Shown one piece after another: positions 59,532 through 64,000 of a stretch of 64,000 nt of DNA. The notes under the pieces were generated by a model. It saw only the letters and a list, made by a program, of their open reading frames with translations, did not search any database and was not told the origin of the DNA. The first letter of the stretch is position 1, and each line of letters begins with the position of its first letter. The stretch is from Woeseiaceae bacterium (GTDB lineage: Bacteria; Pseudomonadota; Gammaproteobacteria; Steroidobacterales; Woeseiaceae), in NCBI GenBank assembly GCA_030066655.1, contig JASJBE010000008.1, positions 1-64,000 on the forward strand, given 5' to 3'. The position numbers and the translations under genes were made by a program.

Positions 59532-59567
59532 GGCTGGGGGAGCTGGAGATTCTCACCCCCTGGGTTC

Positions 59568-60080
59568 GACAGATCGCGCCAGCGATCTGGACGCACTCGC
59601 AAAGCGAGGGCGCCCGTCCCGATAGATTTCTGAGGTTACTCGATAAATATGGGGTTCTTTTCCGGACGGGGTGAAGATCGGCCAAAGCCGATCTGAGTCA
59701 ATCCCTCTCCCCCGTAGCTTCGGCCACCCCCGTGGTTCCGATCCCGAACTTTGACCACTAAAGATCAATTCGCACCGATCCGGAGCACACGAATTTCCAC
59801 CGTGGGCGAATTGGGCCTAAGCCGATTCGAGTCATCCGAGCACGGCGTAGCCGTGCGACAGACACGCGAAGCGCGAGGCAGCGAAGCTGCCGTTCAATCC
59901 CTCTCTCCTGTAGCCTCGGTCACCGCCGTGGAATCTATCCCCGACTCACCCACCAAAGATCAACCGAGGCGCTTAGCGCCGACAGACGCGCGAAGCGCGA
60001 GGCAGCAGAGCTGCTGTTCCATCCGCACCGACCAATAGCTCAAGAATTACCACCGCGGGCGGATTGCCTTCGATCCGAGG
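59568..60080 (+). repeat. Mosaic repeat tract downstream of tRNA-Gln, with tRNA-end copies and hairpins
   Basis: No coding signal. Three module types recur. A: about 70 bp at 59698-59768 and 59894-59963, beginning with TCAATCCCTCTCcCCC, which repeats the T-loop/acceptor 3' part of the tRNA (AATCCCTCTCCCCC, 14 nt exact in the first copy), and ending CCACnAAAGATCAA. B: 44 bp at 59857-59900 and 59981-60024 (GACAGACrCGCGAAGCGCGAGGCAGC...), with a looser relative at 59568. C: about 60-70 bp at 59769 and 60021 (CGCACCGAyC...GAATTwCCACCGyGGGCGrATTG). Many perfect short hairpins are embedded: CAGATCGC-GCCA-GCGATCTG, CTCGC-AAA-GCGAG, AGATCGGC-CAAA-GCCGATCT, GCACGGC-GTA-GCCGTGC, GGCAGC-GAA-GCTGCC, GGCGC-TTA-GCGCC. 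Confidence 0.8.
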
Positions 60081-60144
60081 CGCGTAGCACTGACCCACGC
60101 CCGCCGGGCGAGGTCGCCATAACGCCGTGCCGTCCCACTGTCGC

Positions 60145-60465
60145 TTAGCTGTCGACCGAGATTGGTCCCTGGCCTTCCAGGATGACCTCTCCGGAAATGG
60201 CGTCCGTAACGCCCAGCTCTCCACCCAGGTCATCAAGCGTATCGCGGAACGTATCGAGCGCACCGATCATGAGCGGACTCGCTGCAGCGATCGCGTCAAC
60301 GTCTTCCCATTCGCCGACCAGGCAATAAGACAGGTCGCCGGTCCTGACGAGCGAGATCTTCTTGAGCCCCGGCATTGAAGGAGGGTCGACCTCGCTGTTC
60401 CTGGCGAGAAACTCCTTCTCGCGATCGGGTTTCACGTGCATGCGAACCACGTTGTATGCAGTCAT
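60145..60465 (-). CDS. Antibiotic-biosynthesis-monooxygenase-like (dimeric alpha-beta barrel) protein
   Basis: 106 residues from ATG 60465, which has GGAGG upstream; the track's start nine codons earlier is less likely. Pattern 'AYNVVRMHVKPDREKEFLARN' and 'LSYCLVGEWEDVDAIAAASPLMIGALDTFRDTL' fits the ABM-type ferredoxin-like fold. Such small proteins may be monooxygenases or simple ligand binders, and function is undetermined. Stands alone beside the tRNA-Gln repeat tract. Confidence 0.7.
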   Translation of the reverse strand: MTAYNVVRMHVKPDREKEFLARNSEVDPPSMPGLKKISLVRTGDLSYCLVGEWEDVDAIAAASPLMIGALDTFRDTLDDLGGELGVTDAISGEVILEGQGPISVDS

Positions 60466-60567
60466 ACTCGCCTCCGTTGGTCGCCGCATCAAAAAGCCAT
60501 CGAAAGATCGAGGATTTTGATTTGGGCGGTTAGTTTTCTGCTCCCGAAGCAGTAGGCCAGATTGCGG

Positions 60568-60969
60568 CTACTTCGCCTGCCGCGAATTCTTGGGCAAGAC
60601 TCGCCACAAGAACAGCGCAATGCCGGCGCCAATGAGGACAAAAGGTGCCAACGGCTGTTGCACATCGAGCCCTTGCCAAAGTCCCGCGACAGCAAACCCG
60701 ATGCCAACCAGGACCCAGAAGCCCTCCAACGGAACGCCGGACGCTTTGCGGACCGCTTGCATACCCAACGTGATTGCGGCCACACCGAGCAAGCCGACAC
60801 CCAAGCTGAAACCGGCGAGCCAGGCAACACCAACCCAAATAAAGAACAAGGCCCAGCCTGCCGCATCGTACTTGCTGGTGCGATCATGCCGCTCCATAAA
60901 CTCCGTCATCTTGTTGAAGTCAGGCGCACCGTCCGGACCACAACACCATTTCGTCATGTTTTGCGTCAT
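60568..60969 (-). CDS. Small multi-pass membrane protein (133 aa)
   Basis: Family not recognised. A short cytoplasmic N-terminus containing 'KWCCGPDGAPDFNKMTEFMERHDRTSKYD' is followed by four hydrophobic helices (about 38-55, 57-72, 83-99, 106-123). The CCGPDG cysteine pair could bind metal. Ribosome-binding site GGAGAA lies 6-7 nt before ATG. Upstream of the ABM-like gene on the same strand; an operon is possible but the gap is 102 bp. Confidence 0.7.
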   Translation of the reverse strand: MTQNMTKWCCGPDGAPDFNKMTEFMERHDRTSKYDAAGWALFFIWVGVAWLAGFSLGVGLLGVAAITLGMQAVRKASGVPLEGFWVLVGIGFAVAGLWQGLDVQQPLAPFVLIGAGIALFLWRVLPKNSRQAK

Positions 60970-61565
60970 TTTAATTCTCCGCCAAGTCGCCGACTGCGAC
61001 GGGGCACCGGAGGGCGGCTCGCCTTCCCGTGAGCCGTTGGCATCGGCTCAAGCTTATTCATTCACCTGATCAACGTAGCAGGGCAGCGAATTTCGTCAAT
61101 TCTGGGATGTACTTAAGGGGCGGAGACTACCGCCGTAGCGGCAGTCGCTATGAATCACAGGTTGTCGGTTTACGCCGGGCTGCGTGGGAGGGCGGTCTCA
61201 TCTGCCAGCGGCCGATTGCCTTTCGCATCAACCGGGTATCAAGGCATCACGCCGCTAGTGCCCGCCGCTGGTGGAGGGCCCGTGAAGCCAGGCAATACTC
61301 CTGGCACGCGGCTGAAGCCTGCATAGGACATCGTCGCAGAATTCCGTCGGCCGAGTGTCGACCACGGGTGCTGCAACCTGCAGCACTACACCCGATGTCT
61401 GTGGCAATTACGAATTGCCGAAGGGAAGGAACATCGATAGTTTTTGCGGTAGGCCAAACTGACAATCGCGTCGCATCTGTACCGTGACCAGGCGATAAAG
61501 TTGCCACAGATGGCCATGTGGCAGCGGCCCCGGCCGCCACCGATGTTGGCGCAGGGAGAAGGACA
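60970..61565. other. Gene-free interval, nothing recognised
   Basis: 596 bp between the divergent small membrane protein gene and the CxxC protein gene. The ORFs listed (61029-61487 plus, 61247-61714 minus) have Arg/Ala-rich or mixed composition with no family resemblance and no ribosome-binding sites. A short hairpin CCGC-CGTA-GCGG lies near 61131. Promoters for both flanking genes are presumably here but none is clear. Confidence 0.5.
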
Positions 61566-62063
61566 ATGCCTGTCAACCTGACACCAAGAGACGTGTCGGC
61601 CCACCTTGAGGGCTTCGATTCAGTCCTTATTGCATCCTGTCCCGTCTGTCCTCCGATGTGTCTTGCCATGCAGAAAAAGGAAGCCTTCATTGAATTCTTC
61701 AAGCATGGCATCAAGACCAGCGCTTTCGAAGACTATATACAGACCATTCGCGACTCGCTGGCGGAGCGTGGCGTTCGAACCGGAGTGTTTTCCATTCACA
61801 CGCCGACGCCAATGATGTGTCTCTGGACGACCGGGCAACGAGCGCGCCTGCTCAAGCGGGCCAAAGACTATGATGCGGTGCTGATCCTGGCTTGCGATTC
61901 GGGTACGGAGTCGGCGAAGGATGCCCTAAAGGGCACGGACTGTCAGGTCATCCAGGGCATGGATATGGACGGGGTGATCAATGCCACGACGTCGATCCGC
62001 TTTCCGCTGACCGTTGTCATGGAGCGTAACGACGATTCGGCCTGTGATACTCGGGTGACATGA
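61566..62063 (+). CDS. Cysteine-motif protein (CPVCPPMC), function unknown
   Basis: 165 residues; ATG 61566 with GGAGAAGGA upstream. The N-terminal third has 'FDSVLIASCPVCPPMCLAMQKKEAFIEFFKHGI', a CxxCxxxC cysteine cluster suited to a metal or Fe-S site, and later 'DAVLILACDSGTESAKDALKGTDCQVIQG' with two more cysteines. This is reminiscent of zinc/Fe-S proteins allied to MTHFR C-terminal-like (MetV-type) domains, but that is a weak resemblance. No membrane segment. The following small gene starts 115 bp later. Confidence 0.65.
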   Translation: MPVNLTPRDVSAHLEGFDSVLIASCPVCPPMCLAMQKKEAFIEFFKHGIKTSAFEDYIQTIRDSLAERGVRTGVFSIHTPTPMMCLWTTGQRARLLKRAKDYDAVLILACDSGTESAKDALKGTDCQVIQGMDMDGVINATTSIRFPLTVVMERNDDSACDTRVT

Positions 62064-62177
62064 GTTGGCGATTCCACGTGTATCGACATGCGTTCTCCTA
62101 TTAGTCTTATGCCGGCCACTTTCTGGGCCATAGTCGGTTACTTCATTCAGTCTTCGTCAACCAGGGTTGATGGGAGC

Positions 62178-62318
62178 ATGAAAACCCTCGGCCAGATTCT
62201 CGGCTTTTGGGCGCTTGTTATCTCCGGATTCGTAGTCCTCGCCGGCGCCTATGTCTCGATGGCCGGGCTGTGTTCGGTGGAACTGCTGTTGCAGTGTTGG
62301 AATGGTCGGGGTGCCTGA
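62178..62318 (+). CDS. Very small membrane protein (46 aa)
   Basis: Starts at ATG 62178 with GGGAG upstream, inside a longer listed frame. One hydrophobic helix (about 8-30, 'LGFWALVISGFVVLAGAYVSMAGL') dominates. Its stop TGA overlaps the ATG of the downstream hydrolase (TGATG), which indicates translational coupling. Family not recognised. Confidence 0.55.
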   Translation: MKTLGQILGFWALVISGFVVLAGAYVSMAGLCSVELLLQCWNGRGA

Positions 62319-63538
62319 TGATGACGATCACGAGGAGTTCTCTAGTTCGTATTACCACTCTGTTCACGTTATTACCGTTGCTCCTGGCGAACGGCTGTGA
62401 TCCGGCTTCGACTACCGACTACAGCTATCGACCGCCACAAAAAATGGATGATGGATTCGATGTCGGCACACTGAATGAAGTCGGAATGAACCCGGCACTG
62501 ATTGCCGAGGCGGCAGGCAGGATCGAAGACGGCCGTTTTGGCGAAATCCATTCCATGCTCATCTTCAAGGACAACCGACTGGTTTTCGAAGAGTATTTCC
62601 CTGGCCATGAATACCAATGGGACGGCCCGAACTTCCACGGCGCCTGGGTGACCTGGGACCGAGACATGAAACACGACATTGCCTCTGTCGGTAAAAGTAT
62701 TACGTCGGCCTGTGTCGGCATCGCCATTGAAGAGGGCTTCATCGAAAGCGTGGAGCAGTCCATGTTCGACTACTTGCCCGAATACCGACATTTGAAAACG
62801 GACGGCAAAGATCGGATCACCATCGAACACCTGGTAACCATGACGTCGGGTCTTGATTGGGATGAATGGAGCTCATCGCTTTCGGATACGAGCAATGACC
62901 TGATCGCATTATGGTTCTGTGACGATCCGGTCGGCTGCATCCTGGAAAACCCGCTGGCCAGTGAACCCGGCGCCGCCTTCACGTACAACAGCGGCAACAC
63001 GGTTCTGCTGGGTGCGATCGTCGAGAATGCCACCGGCAAGGACATTGAGGCGTTCTCCGCCGAGTATTTGTTCAAGCCGATGGGAATTGACCCAGTTGCA
63101 TGGCACCGGATTAATGATGATGTTATCTACGCGGGTGGCGGGCAGAGAATGACCCGGAGAGAGATGCTGAAATTCGGCGTAACCTACCTCAACGACGGGC
63201 TGTGGGACGGTAAGCGAATCGTTTCCGAACAGTGGGTCGAGGCCAGCGCAAGGCCGTTTCCCGGGCCGGGCAGCAGCTGGCGCAACAGGCGGTGGAATCC
63301 GATTCCGCCCGATGATGGCACGCCAGGGCAACGTGGCTATTCGTATGGGTGGTTCACCCATCAGTTTTCCCACTCCGGGGAGAAACTGCCTTCCTATTGG
63401 GCGACAGGTTTCGGAGGACAGAAGATCATCGTCTTTCCTGACCGGAATGCCGTCGTCGTTTTCACGAGTGGCAACTACGAAATGCCGTCATCCAATGCGA
63501 AGATACTGGCCGACTTCGTCATCCCGGCGTTCGAGTAA
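62318..63538 (+). CDS. Serine hydrolase, class C beta-lactamase/penicillin-binding fold
   Basis: 406 residues, probably exported: a hydrophobic N-terminus 'LVRITTLFTLLPLLLANGC' could be a lipoprotein signal, though the lipobox (ANGC) is atypical. The catalytic SxxK is 'DIASVGKSITSAC', followed by the Tyr-type motif 'FTYNSGNTVLLG' (YxN) and a late 'WATGFGGQKIIV' replacing the KTG box. Substrate may be an ester or peptide; no resistance function can be concluded. It starts at ATG 62318 or 62321, overlapping the tiny membrane protein gene. Confidence 0.87.
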   Translation: MMTITRSSLVRITTLFTLLPLLLANGCDPASTTDYSYRPPQKMDDGFDVGTLNEVGMNPALIAEAAGRIEDGRFGEIHSMLIFKDNRLVFEEYFPGHEYQWDGPNFHGAWVTWDRDMKHDIASVGKSITSACVGIAIEEGFIESVEQSMFDYLPEYRHLKTDGKDRITIEHLVTMTSGLDWDEWSSSLSDTSNDLIALWFCDDPVGCILENPLASEPGAAFTYNSGNTVLLGAIVENATGKDIEAFSAEYLFKPMGIDPVAWHRINDDVIYAGGGQRMTRREMLKFGVTYLNDGLWDGKRIVSEQWVEASARPFPGPGSSWRNRRWNPIPPDDGTPGQRGYSYGWFTHQFSHSGEKLPSYWATGFGGQKIIVFPDRNAVVVFTSGNYEMPSSNAKILADFVIPAFE

Positions 63539-63873
63539 AAGCAATAGTGAAGCTGGGTGGAGCTCCCAAGAGAAGTCACTGGCTACATCGTGTCAGACGC
63601 GCGACTTCACGATGTTCGGAAACCGGCCGCGTGGGAGTCGGTATCGGCAGGAAAGCAGCCGTCCGTGCCGTAACTCCCGTCTCCTTCCTGTCCGTGGGTC
63701 GCCAAGCTGGTCCCGATGTTGGCAGGCTCATGGCTTCATTTGCTATCCAGGCCAGACGTTCGCCGCTACCGCTCAAAACCCCGGGGAATCCCCCAAGCAA
63801 TCGAAATTGAGTTCGCAAGAGTCGACAGGCAACTGCTTGCACAGCGATTTTCCTGGATCGGCGGTACGACCCG
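63539..63873. other. Gene-free interval, one inverted repeat
   Basis: No convincing gene. ACATCGTG...CACGATGT (8-bp arms, about 15-nt loop) lies near 63584-63615 after the hydrolase gene; without a T run it is a weak terminator candidate. The listed ORFs have no family resemblance. Confidence 0.45.
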
Positions 63874-64000
63874 TCAACGAAACAAGTCACTCCTGGCCAG
63901 GTTCGTAATCAAGACCACCGAATCATGCTTCAATTTCCGCTCAGTCGAGATGGCGTAAAAGCGCTCGGTAATTTCATCCGTCTGACCTACGACCGACATC
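63874..64000 (-). CDS. NhaR-type LysR regulator, C-terminal fragment
   Basis: Not in the ORF track. Read from the window end on the minus strand, the frame gives 'MSVVGQTDEITERFYAISTERKLKHDSVVLITNLARSDLFR' and a TGA stop at 63874-63876. This matches the end of NhaR-like LysR proteins ('...REQFYAISVERKIKHPAVVAISEAARG...'). The rest of the gene lies beyond 64000. The final residues in this family are well conserved, so the call is fairly secure although short. Confidence 0.7.
   Translation of the reverse strand, partial: MSVVGQTDEITERFYAISTERKLKHDSVVLITNLARSDLFR

Noticed and set aside
59423-60120. Integrated element attached at tRNA-Gln
   Set aside because: tRNA-end copies are present, but no integrase, excisionase or phage gene is in the tract, which is only about 0.6 kb; recorded only as an alternative explanation.
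61029-61487. 152-aa plus-strand ORF
   Set aside because: No ribosome-binding site, Arg/Trp/His-rich composition and no family resemblance.

Overview
The window is a dense, GC-rich chromosomal segment of a gammaproteobacterium. The evidence for this is the rpoA-rplQ end of the alpha operon, the miaB-phoH-ybeY-corC-lnt and holA-nadD-rsfS-rlmH-maf-rng-yhdP-tldD gene orders, a Vfr/CRP-type regulator, Coq7 ubiquinone hydroxylase, DarP (YjgA) and SlyX. It resembles free-living marine or soil lineages such as Woeseia or the xanthomonad/steroidobacter relatives, but that placement is inference from gene content only. Almost all genes are housekeeping. I see no transposase, integrase, CRISPR array, prophage or recognisable defence island.

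Layout. 1-1.2 kb: 3' end of rpoA and rplQ with a clear terminator. 1.3-4.1 kb: a perfect CRP-type palindrome, a small acidic protein that apparently starts with ATT, a short-chain dehydrogenase, and a LysR regulator whose 3' end is followed by three decayed copies of its own last codons. 4.3-12 kb: PepQ, gamma-glutamyltransferase, TrpRS, and a string of small genes (GNAT, VIT1-like, CsaA-like, upp, DUF1801, GNAT). 12-20.9 kb: uup, slyX, an ATP-grasp/cyclophilin pair, uvrA, an MFS transporter, ssb. 21-29.5 kb: miaB-phoH-ybeY-corC-lnt, leuS, lptE. 29.5-34.9 kb: an insertion between lptE and holA relative to the E. coli order, carrying a HEAGH protein, membrane proteins, hisI, cysS, sufE, yidD and a Trm112-like protein. 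35-46 kb: holA-nadD-rsfS-rlmH-maf-rng-yhdP-nit-tldD. 46-57.4 kb: an ExeA-like ATPase with an FHA domain, purK-purE-darP, pmbA (partner of TldD), yihY, a BtuF-like protein, purC, a DjlA-like protein, rpe, crp, coq7. 57.5-60.1 kb: a DUF481 protein, rplM-rpsI, tRNA-Gln(CUG) and a mosaic repeat tract containing copies of the tRNA 3' end. 60.1-64 kb: small accessory genes, a serine beta-lactamase-like hydrolase, and the C-terminal end of an NhaR-type LysR gene running off the window.

How it works together. Most of the window is translation (RpoA, L17, L13, S9, three aminoacyl-tRNA synthetases, MiaB, YbeY, RsfS, RlmH, tRNA-Gln), envelope assembly (Lnt, LptE, YhdP, YidD), purine synthesis (PurC/E/K) and DNA maintenance (UvrA, SSB, HolA). 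TldD and PmbA, encoded about 4 kb apart, would form the TldD/TldE metalloprotease. The CRP homologue at 56 kb could bind the perfect CRP palindrome at 1.37 kb.

The most unusual structures are non-coding: (i) the tRNA-Gln downstream tract, with tRNA-end repeats, many short perfect hairpins and a 27-bp inverted repeat spanning the tRNA acceptor end and the terminator; (ii) the 40-bp-period echoes of the LysR C-terminus; (iii) the ATT-started gene behind a consensus CRP site; (iv) several genes with a -10-like hexamer 5-7 nt before ATG and no Shine-Dalgarno, suggesting leaderless mRNAs.
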